DNA of 64,000 nucleotides from the NCBI RefSeq assembly GCF_026151205.1, contig NC_087080.1, positions 1,351,879 through 1,415,878 of the forward strand. The letters run 5' to 3'. The notes under the pieces were generated by a model, which saw only the letters and a list, made by a program, of their open reading frames with translations, did no database searches and was not told the DNA's origin. The DNA is from Bolinopsis microptera (taxonomy: Eukaryota; Ctenophora; Tentaculata; Lobata; Bolinopsidae). Below, piece after piece: positions 1 through 10,585 of this stretch. A program made the translations under genes and the position numbers. Numbering within the stretch: the stretch's first letter is position 1; each line of letters starts with the position of its first letter.

Positions 1-1800
1 TTGAAACTATTGTACCACCCTCACGCCAGGTTTGAAACTATTGTACCACCCTCACGCCAGGTTTGAAACTATTGTACCACCCTCACGCCAGGTTTGAAAC
101 TATTGTACCACCCTCACGCCAGGTTTGAAACTATTGTACCACCCTCACGCCAGGTTTGAAACTATTGTACCACCCTCACGCCAGGTTTGAAACTATTGTA
201 CCACCCTCACGCCAGGTTTGAAACTATTGTACCACCCTCACGCCAGGTTTGAAACTATTGTACCACCCTCACGCCAGGTTTGAAACTATTGTACCACCCT
301 CACGCCAGGTTTGAAACTATTGTACCACCCTCACGCCAGGTTTGAAACTATTGTACCACCCTCACGCCAGGTTTGAAACTATTGTACCACCCTCACGCCA
401 GGTTTGAAACTATTGTACCACCCTCACGCCAGGTTTGAAACTATTGTACCACCCTCACGCCAGGTTTGAAACTATTGTACCACCCTCACGCCAGGTTTGA
501 AACTATTGTACCACCCTCACGCCAGGTTTGAAACTATTGTACCACCCTCACGCCAGGTTTGAAACTATTGTACCACCCTCACGCCAGGTTTGAAACTATT
601 GTACCACCCTCACGCCAGGTTTGAAACTATTGTACCACCCTCACGCCAGGTTTGAAACTATTGTACCACCCTCACGCCAGGTTTGAAACTATTGTACCAC
701 CCTCACGCCAGGTTTGAAACTATTGTACCACCCTCACGCCAGGTTTGAAACTATTGTACCACCCTCACGCCAGGTTTGAAACTATTGTACCACCCTCACG
801 CCAGGTTTGAAACTATTGTACCACCCTCACGCCAGGTTTGAAACTATTGTACCACCCTCACGCCAGGTTTGAAACTATTGTACCACCCTCACGCCAGGTT
901 TGAAACTATTGTACCACCCTCACGCCAGGTTTGAAACTATTGTACCACCCTCACGCCAGGTTTGAAACTATTGTACCACCCTCACGCCAGGTTTGAAACT
1001 ATTGTACCACCCTCACGCCAGGTTTGAAACTATTGTACCACCCTCACGCCAGGTTTGAAACTATTGTACCACCCTCACGCCAGGTTTGAAACTATTGTAC
1101 CACCCTCACGCCAGGTTTGAAACTATTGTACCACCCTCACGCCAGGTTTGAAACTATTGTACCACCCTCACGCCAGGTTTGAAACTATTGTACCACCCTC
1201 ACGCCAGGTTTGAAACTATTGTACCACCCTCACGCCAGGTTTGAAACTATTGTACCACCCTCACGCCAGGTTTGAAACTATTGTACCACCCTCACGCCAG
1301 GTTTGAAACTATTGTACCACCCTCACGCCAGGTTTGAAACTATTGTACCACCCTCACGCCAGGTTTGAAACTATTGTACCACCCTCACGCCAGGTTTGAA
1401 ACTATTGTACCACCCTCACGCCAGGTTTGAAACTATTGTACCACCCTCACGCCAGGTTTGAAACTATTGTACCACCCTCACGCCAGGTTTGAAACTATTG
1501 TACCACCCTCACGCCAGGTTTGAAACTATTGTACCACCCTCACGCCAGGTTTGAAACTATTGTACCACCCTCACGCCAGGTTTGAAACTATTGTACCACC
1601 CTCACGCCAGGTTTGAAACTATTGTACCACCCTCACGCCAGGTTTGAAACTATTGTACCACCCTCACGCCAGGTTTGAAATTATTGTACCACCCTCACGC
1701 CAGGTTTGAAACTATTGTACCACCCTCACGCCAGGTTTGAATCTATTGTACCACCCTCACGCCAGGTTTGAAACTATTTTACCACCCTCACGCCAGGTTT
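1..1800. repeat. 31-bp satellite array, about 58 copies
   Basis: A 31-base unit (core TTTGAAACTATTGTACC plus ACCCTCACGCCAGG) repeats head to tail from the first base, so the left edge is cut by the window. Copies are identical until about 1680; the last four carry single substitutions before unique sequence starts near 1803. The decay at one edge only suggests recent homogenisation of the inner part. Each unit ends in CAGG preceded by a C-rich stretch, so it resembles a weak splice acceptor, but there is no evidence that it is used. Confidence 0.97.
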
Positions 1801-1802
1801 GA

Positions 1803-2268
1803 ATCTCCACAAACAAACAGCACCGATTGTACGGGGTGGACGGAGTTGACTTGCTTGTATGATACGTTTATTCTTGGTGGCCAGCAGGGTAAAGAAGTGA
1901 TCATGACACTGGACTGGGTCATCATTAAACCTGGTCACGACAGAAGGAAGATTTTAACGAACGGAGCCACACCAAACGCCTGGAGATACCCCTATCCTGA
2001 GGATGTTAACCTCCAAATGGAGCTGGAGAGTAAGTTTGCCAACTCTGACCAGGTATCAGAGTCCTTCACCATGTCTATAAGATGGTGTTTGGTGGGCTAC
2101 CAGAAGCAAGAAAACCCTGATATTTTAGTGCCGTTGGTGCTGTTGGCGGAGTCGCATTTGGATTGTGTGGGTTTCAGAGTTATACGGGACATTACTGTTT
2201 ACGATAGGGTGGCTGTAGATGCCCAGGTTAAGCTAACTACTGAAGTTGTTCATAATGTAATAATATAA
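1803..2268 (+). CDS. Exon of an unrecognised protein, 3' end of gene
   Basis: An open frame of about 155 codons in non-repetitive DNA between two arrays. It has balanced composition with internal patches such as DWVIIKPGHDRRK and ITVYDRVAVDAQVKLTTEVV, unlike random translation. I do not recognise the family. There is no ATG at its left edge, where the frame runs back into the 31-bp satellite, so an upstream exon or lost 5' part is likely; the exact acceptor is not clear. The frame now ends VVHNVII followed by a stop inside the next array. The last copy of the same DNA block (3041-3092) reads VVHNVQF and a stop instead, which may be the older ending. No signal peptide or membrane segment is visible. 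Gene identity is unknown; coding status is moderately likely. Confidence 0.5.
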
Positions 2269-3092
2269 TAACTGTAGTAACTATAGTAACTGTTGCTATA
2301 GTAACTGTTGCTATAATAACTGCTATAGTAACTGCTATAGTAACTGTAGATGCCCAGGTTAAGCTAACTACTGAAGTTGTTCATAATGTAATAATATAAT
2401 AACTGTAGTAACTATAGTAACTGTTGCTATAGTAACTGTTGCTATAGTAACTGTTGCTATAGTAACTGTTGCTATAGTAACTGTTATAGTAACTGTAGAT
2501 GCTCAGGTTAAGCTAACTACTGAAGTTGTTCATAATGTAATAATATAATAACTGTAGTAACTATAGTAACTGTTGCTATAGTAACTGTTGCTATAGTAAC
2601 TGTTGCTATAGTAACTGTAGATGCCCAGGTTAAGCTAACTACTGAAGTTGTTCATAATGTAATAATATAATAACTGTAGTAACTATAGTAACTGTTGCTA
2701 TAGTAACTGTTGCTATAGTAACTGTTGCTATAGTAACTGTTGCTATAGTAACTGTTGCTATAGTAACTGTTGCTATAGTAACTGTTGCTATAGTAACTGT
2801 TGCTATAGTAACTGTTGCTATAGTAACTGTAGATGCCCAGGTTAAGCTAACTACTGAAGTTGTTCATAATGTAATAATATAATAACTGTAGTAACTATAG
2901 TAACTGTTGCTATAGTAACTGTTGCTATAGTAACTGTTGCTATAGTAACTGTTGCTATAGTAACTGTTGCTATAGTAACTGTTGCTATAGTAACTGTTGC
3001 TATAGTAACTGTTGCTATAGTAACTGTTGCTATAGTAACTGTAGATGCTCAGGTTAAGCTAACTACTGAAGTTGTTCATAATGTTCAGTTTT
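2215..3092. repeat. Composite minisatellite built from an exon tail
   Basis: Six copies of a block of about 60 bases, starting GTAGATGCCCAGGTTAAGC (2215, 2346, 2494, 2617, 2829, 3041), alternate with runs of a 15-base unit GTTGCTATAGTAACT. The first block is the coding end of the preceding exon, so the array grew out of, or into, that exon. Run lengths of the 15-base unit differ between blocks, as expected from slippage inside a larger duplication. Confidence 0.95.
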
Positions 3093-3521
3093 GACATTTT
3101 TCAGAGGCGAGGTTTGTAGAACTTTTGAACAATTGGGATAGGAAATTCAGATGTTTAATATACTTTCGATTTAATTGATATTTTTATGGGCTGCTGCACT
3201 TTACTTGAGTAAATTACAAGTTTTTAATGAACCCAATCGAAACAAAATAATTTGACATTGTATTGAAGATGAAAATGTATAATATATTACAGGAATGAAA
3301 TTTTAAAAGAACTCAGCACAATAAAATCAACATTATACTATTATAGTTGAATTAAAAATAAATAACCATTCGTTATTATCATAGCTTTCATTCCCGAATC
3401 ATAATTTATCCGTGAAGACTTGCCTACTTTAATAGTTCTCACTGACATTATAACTTTAACGTCTCCATTTCTTTCTTTCCAGATTTCACCCCCAGCACAC
3501 GTTTTCTACATTCCTTTCCCT
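3093..3521. other. AT-rich spacer, 3' flank of the peptide gene
   Basis: AT-rich, no convincing exon. On the minus strand it follows the stop of the peptide precursor. The first 50 bases beyond that stop (3470-3521) still resemble a decayed peptide-repeat unit read in another frame. Confidence 0.5.
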
Positions 3522-5120
3522 CTATTCCCCCTGGAGCATACGTTTTCTACATTTCTTACCCCCTTTTCCTTCTGGGCACATCACTTGTCGTTTCTCCACA
3601 GAGCCTTGTTTCATACGTTGTCTACAAGCTCTACCCCCTTTTCCTCCTGCACACATCACTTGTCGTTTCTCCACAGCGCCTTGTTTCATACGTTGTCTAC
3701 AAGCTCTACCCCCTTTTCCTTCTGGGCACATCACTTGTCGTTTCTCCACAGAGCCTTGTTTCATACGTTGTCTACAAGCTCTACCCCCTTTTCCTTCTGG
3801 GCACATCACTTGTCGTTTCTCCACAGAGCCTTGTTTCATACGTTGTCTACAAGCTCTACCCCCTTTTCCTCCTGCACACATCACTTGTCGTTTCTCCACA
3901 GTGCCTTGTTTCATACGTTGTCTACAAGCTCTACCCCCTTTTCCTCCTGCACACATCACTTGTCGTTTCTCCACAGCGCCTTGTTTCATACGTTGTCTAC
4001 AAGCTCTACCCCCTTTTCCTCCTGCACACATCACTTGTCGTTTCTCCACAGAGCCTTGTTTCATACGTTGTCTACAAGCTCTACCCCCTTTTCCTCCTGC
4101 ACACATCACTTGTCGTTTCTCCACAGCGCCTTGTTTAGTACGTTGTCTACAAGCTCTACCCCCTTTTCCTTCTGGGCACATCACTTGTCGTTTCTCCACA
4201 GCGCCTTGTTTCATACGTTGTCTACAAGCTCTACCCCCTTTTCCTTCTGGGCACATCACTTGTCGTTTCTCCACAGAGCCTTGTTTAGTACGTTGTCTAC
4301 AAGCTCTACCCCCTTTTCCTTCTGGGCACATCACTTGTCGTTTCTCCACAGAGCCTTGTTTAGTACGTTGTCTACAAGCTCTACCCCCTTTTCCTCCTGC
4401 ACACATCACTTGTCGTTTCTCCACAGCGCCTTGTTTCATACGTTGTCTACAAGCTCTACCCCCTTTTCCTCCTGCACACATCACTTGTCGTTTCTCCACA
4501 GAGCCTTGTTTCATACGTTGTCTACATTTCTTACCCCCTTTTCCTTCTGGGCACATCACTTGTCGTTTCTCCACAGAGCCTTGTTTCATACGTTTTCTAC
4601 ATTTCTTACCCCCTTTTCCTCCTGCACACATCACTTGTCGTTTCTCCACAGAGCCTTGTTTAGTACGTTGTCTACAAGCTCTACCCCCTTTTCCTTCTGG
4701 GCACATCACTTGTCGTTTTTCCACAGCGCCTTGTTTCATATGTTGTTTTCTGCATTTCTTACCTTCTATTCCTTTTTTTCTTGCGCACATCATTTGCGCC
4801 CTACAAGCTACTGGTCCATCAGCACAGGGAAATTGTCGCTCTTCAACCTGCTCCCGCAACTGCTCTCGCACCTGCTCTACATCTTCTAACTGCATTTCTT
4901 CCTCAAATAACTCCTCGACACTGAAATGTAATTCATCGTAACACAGCGTATGTGATAACGAGCAATTACAGCTGCAATCACAAATAACCTTTTTAAAAGT
5001 TTTCGACGATAAGAATAACATGACATTCTGTAAAATAAAACCGGATGATTAATAATACCTTGCACCCTGAGCAGAGGATAGTGCTAGGAGGGTCAGACCC
5101 AGAATCACAGTTATCTGCAT
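3522..5120 (-). CDS. Secreted multi-copy cysteine peptide precursor, two exons
   Basis: Exon 1 is 5120..5059 and encodes a classical signal peptide, MQITVILGLTLLALSSAQG. Its donor is AG|GTATTA; the 138-base intron ends TTACATTTCAG at 4921; exon 2 is 4920..3522. The phases match (2 nt + 1 nt), giving a precursor of about 486 residues. After the signal come an acidic, Glu-rich spacer of about 30 residues, one divergent Cys-rich segment, then 16 tandem units (the last truncated) of 25 residues. Each unit starts QVMC right after Lys-Arg, has a second Cys nine residues on (core C-x2-GKGG-x2-C), then a basic RQRMKQG stretch and an acidic VEKR. This is the architecture of neuropeptide, antimicrobial or venom precursors cut by proprotein convertases; N-terminal Gln could become pyroglutamate. 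I do not recognise the peptide family and assign no activity. A five-codon upstream reading frame lies just before the start. Confidence 0.75.
3530..4780. repeat. 75-bp coding repeat of the peptide precursor
   Basis: The DNA basis of the 25-residue units: 75-base copies, a multiple of three, with no indels. Two main variants alternate irregularly (Ala-Gly versus Pro-Glu after the first Cys; Arg-Ala versus Lys-Lys before the second). Because the unit is divisible by three, long frames are also open on the plus strand; those are by-products. Confidence 0.95.
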
Positions 5121-5137
5121 ATCTAAAATACTGTCAT

Positions 5138-5368
5138 GTTATCAATTAACAAGGAATTTAACATTCTGTTTCGGTTTGGTAGGTATAAATCAACAAAGAA
5201 TTTAACATTCTGTTTCGGTTTGGTAGGTATCAAAGTATCAATTAACAAGAAATTTTACATTCTGTTTCGGTTTGGTGGGTATAAATTAACAACGAACGTA
5301 ACATTCTGTTTCGGTTTGGTAGGTATAAATTAACAACGAACGTAACATTCTGTTTCGGTTTGGTAGGT
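5138..5368. repeat. Minisatellite, about 44 bp x 5
   Basis: Five imperfect copies of a unit containing AACATTCTGTTTCGGTTTGG followed by TAGGTATAAAT. It sits directly upstream of the peptide gene, so it may overlap its promoter or 5' leader; no promoter element can be assigned with confidence. Confidence 0.85.
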
Positions 5369-5429
5369 GGATAGTGTTGATCCTCAGATTGTAGTCAAAT
5401 TAAAAGCTCAGCGGTTAACTCCTATATTA

Positions 5430-5580
5430 CAGGGACAAAAGGAAATCGTGGCATGTACGGGATTGCGATTTTTTTCCATTATTTGCGACAAATTTTATAT
5501 GTCGTCTGTTATAAAAAATGACGAAAAATCGCGGTATCGCGATTTTTGGCCAAAATAATCGCGATTTTCTTTTGTCCCTG
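5430..5580. mobile_element. hAT-type MITE, 151 bp, with 8-bp target duplication
   Basis: Terminal inverted repeats CAGGGACAAAAGGAAATCG and its near-perfect complement bound 151 bases. The flanks carry an exact 8-bp direct duplication CTATATTA at 5422-5429 and 5581-5588. CAGGG termini with 8-bp duplications are typical of hAT elements. There is no coding capacity; the interior has further GCGATTTTT/AAAAATCGC palindromes. Confidence 0.88.
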
Positions 5581-5604
5581 CTATATTACTGCTAAATTAC
5601 TGCT

Positions 5605-7470
5605 AAGTCCGATAAGGTACTTGGTGGTATAAGCTCACTGGTGACAGATAAGGTACTTGCTGGTATCAGCTCACTGGTGACAGATAAGGTACTTGGTGGT
5701 ATCAGCTCACTGGTGACAGATAAGGTACTTGCTGGTATCAGCTCACTGGTGACAGATAAGGTACTTGCTGGTATCAGCTCACTGGTGACAGATAAGGTAC
5801 TTGCTGGTATCAGCTCACTGCTGACAGATAAGGTACTTGCTGGTATCAGCTCACTGGTGACAGATAAGGTACTTGCTGGTATCAGCTCACTGGTGACAGA
5901 TAAGTTACTTGGTGGTATCAGCTCACTGGTGACAGATAAGGTACTTGCTGGTATCAGCTCACTGGTGACAGATAAGGTACTTGCTGGTATCAGCTCACTG
6001 CTGACAGATAAGGTACTTGGTGGTATCAGCTCACTGGTGACAGATAAGGTACTTGCTGGTATCAGCTCACTGGTGACAGATAAGGTACTTGCTGGTATCA
6101 GCTCACTGGTGACAGATAAGGTACTTGCTGGTATCAGCTCACTGGTGACAGATAAGGTACTTGGTGGTATCAGCTCACTGGTGACAGATAAGATACTTGC
6201 TGGTATCAGCTCACTGGTGACAGATAAGGTACTTGGTGGTATCAGCTCACTGGTGACAGATAAGGTACTTGGTGGTATCAGCTCACTGGTGACAGATAAG
6301 GTACATGCTGGTATCAGCTCACTGGTGACAGATAAGGTACATGCTGGTATCAGCTCACTGGTGACAGATAAGGTACTTGCTGGTATCAGCTCACTGGTGA
6401 CAGATAAGGTACTTGGTGGTATCAGCTCACTGCTGACAGATAAGGTACATGCTGGTATCAGCTCACTGGTGACAGATAAGGTACTTGCTGGTATCAGCTC
6501 ACTGGTGACAGATAAGGTACTTGCTGGTATCAGCTCACTGGTGACAGATAAGGTACTTGGTGGTATCAGCTCACTGGTGACAGATAAGGTACTTGGTGGT
6601 ATCAGCTCACTGGTGACAGATAAGGTACTTGCTGGTATCAGCTCACTGGTGACAGATAAGGTACTTGCTGGTATCAGCTCACTGGTGACAGATAAGGTAC
6701 TTGCTGGTATCAGCTCACTGGTGACAGATAAGGTACTTGCTGGTATCAGCTCACTGGTGACAGATAAGGTACTTGCTGGTATCAGCTCACTGGTGACAGA
6801 TAAGGTACTTGCTGGTATCAGCTCACTGGTGACAGATAAGGTACTTGGTGGTATCAGCTCACTGGTGACAGATAAGGTACTTGGTGGTATCAGCTCACTG
6901 GTGACAGATAAGGTACTTGCTGGTATCAGCTCACTGGTGACAGATAAGGTACTTGGTGGTATCAGCTCACTGGTGACAGATAAGGTACTTGCTGGTATCA
7001 GCTCACTGCTGACAGATAAGGTACTTGCTGGTATCAGCTCACTGGTGACAGATAAGCTACTTGCTAGTATCAGCTCACTGGTGACAGATAAGCTACTTGC
7101 TGGTATCAGCTCACTGGTGACAGATAAGCTACTTGCTAGTATCAGCTCACTGGTGACAGATAAGGTACTTGGTGGTATCAGCTCACTGGTGACAGATAAG
7201 GTACTTGCTGGTATCAGCTCACTGGTGACAGATAAGGTACTTGCTGGTATCAGCTCACTGGTGACAGATAAGGTACTTGGTGGTATCAGCTCACTGGTGA
7301 CAGATAAGGTACTTGCTGGTATCAGCTCACTGGTGACAGATAAGGTACTTGGTGGTATCAGCTCACTGGTGACAGATAAGGTACTTGCTGGTATCAGCTC
7401 ACTGGTGACAGATAAGGTACTTGCTGGTATCAGCTCACTGGTGACAGATAAGGTACAGAAGTTATGGCGC
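5605..7470. repeat. 36-bp array, about 52 copies, open in one frame
   Basis: Unit GACAGATAAGGTACTTGCTG plus GTATCAGCTCACTGGT. It stays open on the plus strand for more than 600 codons (repeat TDKVLAGISSLV) and stops at 7473 after VQKLWR. There is no ATG at its start and no signal peptide. Point variants (Ala/Gly, Val/Leu, Leu/His) look like drift between copies rather than constraint. Because 36 is divisible by three, one long frame is expected by chance. I treat it as a satellite; a repetitive protein exon cannot be excluded. Confidence 0.9.
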
Positions 7471-7473
7471 TAA

Positions 7474-9110
7474 AATGTGCTTTATATCGCGAGAGCAATC
7501 TCATGGAAAACTTATCTGGATATAAATGAGCTGGTGGTGGCTGCAGATCTCATTATAAGTTAAATACAGCGTTGAGATATCAAATTTATGATTCGCAGAG
7601 GCCGACTAAATAAGATTTTAGAGCATAAAATAAAATATTGATCTCGGAAAGTATAAATGAAAATTAAAAACAGGATGAAACTGATCGCAAGAGAATTTGT
7701 AATACGCACACTACACGGTAACTCATTGTTTGCTTGATTAGCACTCTCTGACTCTCCCATTACGGAGAGACGAGCCACGGTTTGCTAATAAAATATCTGT
7801 GAGCAGGATTCAAGCATATTGATTATTTTCCGCTGGTAGTTTAAGTTTAGTACCTTATTTTATATTATAGTAACCAGTTTAGTAACCATGGTAACCAGTT
7901 TAGTAACCATGGTAACCAGTACCGGCTCTCTGAGATGAAATTTAGGACAGGTGTAGTACAAGTTTATCTCTGACGAGATAATCTTTACGGCTCATAGTGT
8001 AGAACTTATCAAAACTCAAAAGAGTAAATTGAAATACATGTGGAACAGCACTAGGAGATCAAGTGGTGCCTGCTTTAGTCGTGTAGAAATGAAGCAAACT
8101 CAATGAACCGTAAAACCGGAAAAGTAACAGGCCTCAAGAAGTTACTTGAGCATTTATAGAAATTACTTTATCGGAATTTTGATTAGGAAAAGCAAACTCA
8201 ATAATCCATGTTCCGTGTTTATTATATGATTTGTTGTACTTAAGCCTGATGAGAGACTGTTTATTAGTGGACACTGGACAGTCATTATAATTATGTCCTA
8301 CCAAAGTGAACAGTAATCTGTGACTACCAAATTAATCAGTGATAGCGTAATCCTGTTTAAATAGTGAGGTACAAAAGAAGAGTACGCACCTTGCGTTGAC
8401 AAAAGTAAAAGATATTTCGTATGCCAGGCAAGGTGAGTGTGGTTTTTACACTCGGGAGTACCCACTAAGACTATATAAGAGGGTAATTTTCTTTACGCTG
8501 CCAGACTCTCCCTCCTTGACACGACATCACAGCCCCACAACCCCAGGTAACCTGGTAACCTGGTAACTTGGTAACCAGACTCTCCCTCCTTGACATTACC
8601 CCAAGTTATGTTTTAGTCAGGATGCCGTAAACTTCAATATTCATATAATTACATTGTCTTCACCCCCTGGACTACATCACCATGACAAGTGCGCGTCCGT
8701 AATCACAGAGATTAAACTACCAAAGAGGCAAAGACTAGCCTCGTAAACTTCTTGCTCTAACCAGAGCCATCTCACTTGCAGTAGCGCGCGACCGCCGCGT
8801 CACGCAGTACGCGTAGATTCATGGCTATGTGAAGTAAACTACCAATTTGAGTTCTAGTTTTCACAATTTCAGGTTGGAGTTGGACAGCAGGTTTACTAAT
8901 ATAACATACACTGTGGGATTAGAGCAGAGGCGTGGTATTTAACCAATTAACTTATTGAATAATTAAGTGACCAACTTCTTGGTGTAATTTGCAGAAAGAA
9001 GAAACGCAAATTAGGTTTGAAATAACCTTGTGAGCTTACAATACTAATAGGGTTTTAATTTTGTGTTGACCAACCCAAATCACAGAAAGTTCAGTGACCA
9101 TTTAGCGCAT
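7474..9110. other. Intergenic; short GTAACC repeats only
   Basis: No convincing exon. It holds a short direct repeat AGTTTAGTAACCATGGTAACC near 7875-7920, and the phrase CAGACTCTCCCTCCTTGACA twice (about 8502 and 8577) separated by a few GGTAACCT octamers. Confidence 0.5.
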
Positions 9111-9382
9111 TGTTGTAGGTTTATAACCTAACAGGATGCGCGCCGAGTTGGACTCGTCGACGGTACAAATATTTTACGAGTATCAGCCGTTAAGCGCATC
9201 GTTACCACACCAATTTTTTTTCGAGAACAGTATAATATTATGTTATAATTAAATTTAAAGAAATAACGCAAAAATTAACGGGTGATACTCGTAAAATATT
9301 TGTTCCATATATTTAATTAGTTAATTGGACCGTCGACGAGTCCAACTCGGCGCGCGTCCTGGTAGGTTACAAACCTACAACA
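9111..9382. mobile_element. Foldback element, about 272 bp
   Basis: Long imperfect inverted repeats: the left arm begins TGTTGTAGGTTTATAACC and contains GCGCCGAGTTGGACTCGTCG; the right arm is its complement with an extra AT-rich insert. The stretch ACAAATATTTTACGAGTATC is also mirrored further in. No target duplication was seen. Probably a non-autonomous DNA element. Confidence 0.8.
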
Positions 9383-9529
9383 CAAAAACCGCTATTCATT
9401 AAAACATCCTGCTTCATATTTTTAAGTGGTTGGAACTAAACGACTTTTTGAAAACACAGCCACAGTAAAATTGACAATTGTGGAGTATCAGTAACCTGGG
9501 AAAACAGATAAACATAAAGATGCGGCGGA

Positions 9530-9998
9530 ATGACATGCTAAAAGAGAGCCTGGTGACGACTGTTAACTGTTATACCTGGTAACCTGGTATCCCGGTAACC
9601 TGGTAACCTGGTAACCTGGTAATCCCGGTAACCTGGTAACCTGGTTACCTGGTTACCTGGTTACCTGGTTACCTGGTTACCTGATTACCTGGTTACCTGG
9701 TTACCTGGTTACCTGGTTACCTGGTTACCTGGTTACCTGGTTACCTGGTTACCTGGTTACCTGGTTACCTGGTTACCTGGTTACCTGGTTACCTGGTTAC
9801 CTGGTTACCTGGTTACCTGGTTACCTGGTTACCTGGTTACCTGGTTACCTGGTTACCTGGTTACCTGGTTACCTGGTTACCTGGTTACCTGGTTACCTGG
9901 TTACCTGGTTACCTGGTTACCTGGTTACCTGGTTACCTGGTAATGAAATGCTAAAAGCGCCGCCCAGTGGCCTGGTGACGACTGTTAACTGTTATATC
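9530..9998. repeat. Octamer array (CTGGTAAC then CTGGTTAC) inside a duplication
   Basis: From 9573 to about 9942 the octamer changes from CTGGTAAC to CTGGTTAC. Both flanks carry the same sequence ending CCTGGTGACGACTGTTAACT, so the array lies between direct copies of about 50 bp. Confidence 0.92.
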
Positions 9999-10316
9999 TG
10001 AGCAAGGGACATTAAAATCTCTCTGTTGAGTGACCCTGTAAACCGTGTTTACCAAGAAAACAACAGCACAGCGGGTTCTCTCAAACTTTAAAAGCTTAGT
10101 TCAGTAACCAAGAACATTAGTTTAAAGATAACAATGGGAAGTGAAGAAAACCATTGTTTTCTGTTGCAGTATTGTCGTTACTTTTAAAGTTCTGTTGTTT
10201 TCATGTAACCCGTTTTGTGGCAAGCAAGATTGTTATTGGGGTGGTTTATTTCAATGGTAAACTTTGTGAGGGTGGTCAAGTCTTTAGCCTTATTAAAGTA
10301 TTAAAGTATTAAGTAG

Positions 10317-10585
10317 GAGTGAGATCTTTAGGCTTTGTTTTGGATCCTGGACTTGGAGCGAGAACGTTAGGCTTTGTTTTGGATCCTGGAGTGAGATTGT
10401 TAGGCTTTGTTTTGGAGACTGGTAAGCGTCAGGATCGGCAACAGTAACTTAGTCTGAAAACCCTCAATCGGTAAATAGCAATATAAATGGGTGGGCGACA
10501 ATTGACCCCTCGACAATTGATCCCTCGACAATTGAATATTGATCCCACGACAATTGACCCCATGACAATTGACCCCCGACAATTG
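10317..10585. repeat. Two short minisatellites before the hexamer array
   Basis: Three copies of a 40-base phrase containing TTAGGCTTTGTTTTGGATCC (10317-10425), then five copies of GACAATTGACCCC-type units (10497-10585) that grade into the hexamer array. Confidence 0.85.

Noticed and set aside
1..1800. CRISPR-like regular repeats
   Set aside because: The 31-bp units are contiguous with no spacers, and the DNA is animal.
3420..4941. Plus-strand proteins of 489 and 346 residues
   Set aside because: Opposite-strand shadows of the 75-bp coding repeat; only the minus strand has a signal peptide, splice sites and ordered Cys and Lys-Arg sites.
4921..5027. Start of the peptide precursor at the ATG near 5021, or an acceptor at 5028
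   Set aside because: That reading lacks a signal peptide; the 5028 acceptor would make a 31-base intron and put exon 1 out of frame, while the 4921 acceptor matches phase.
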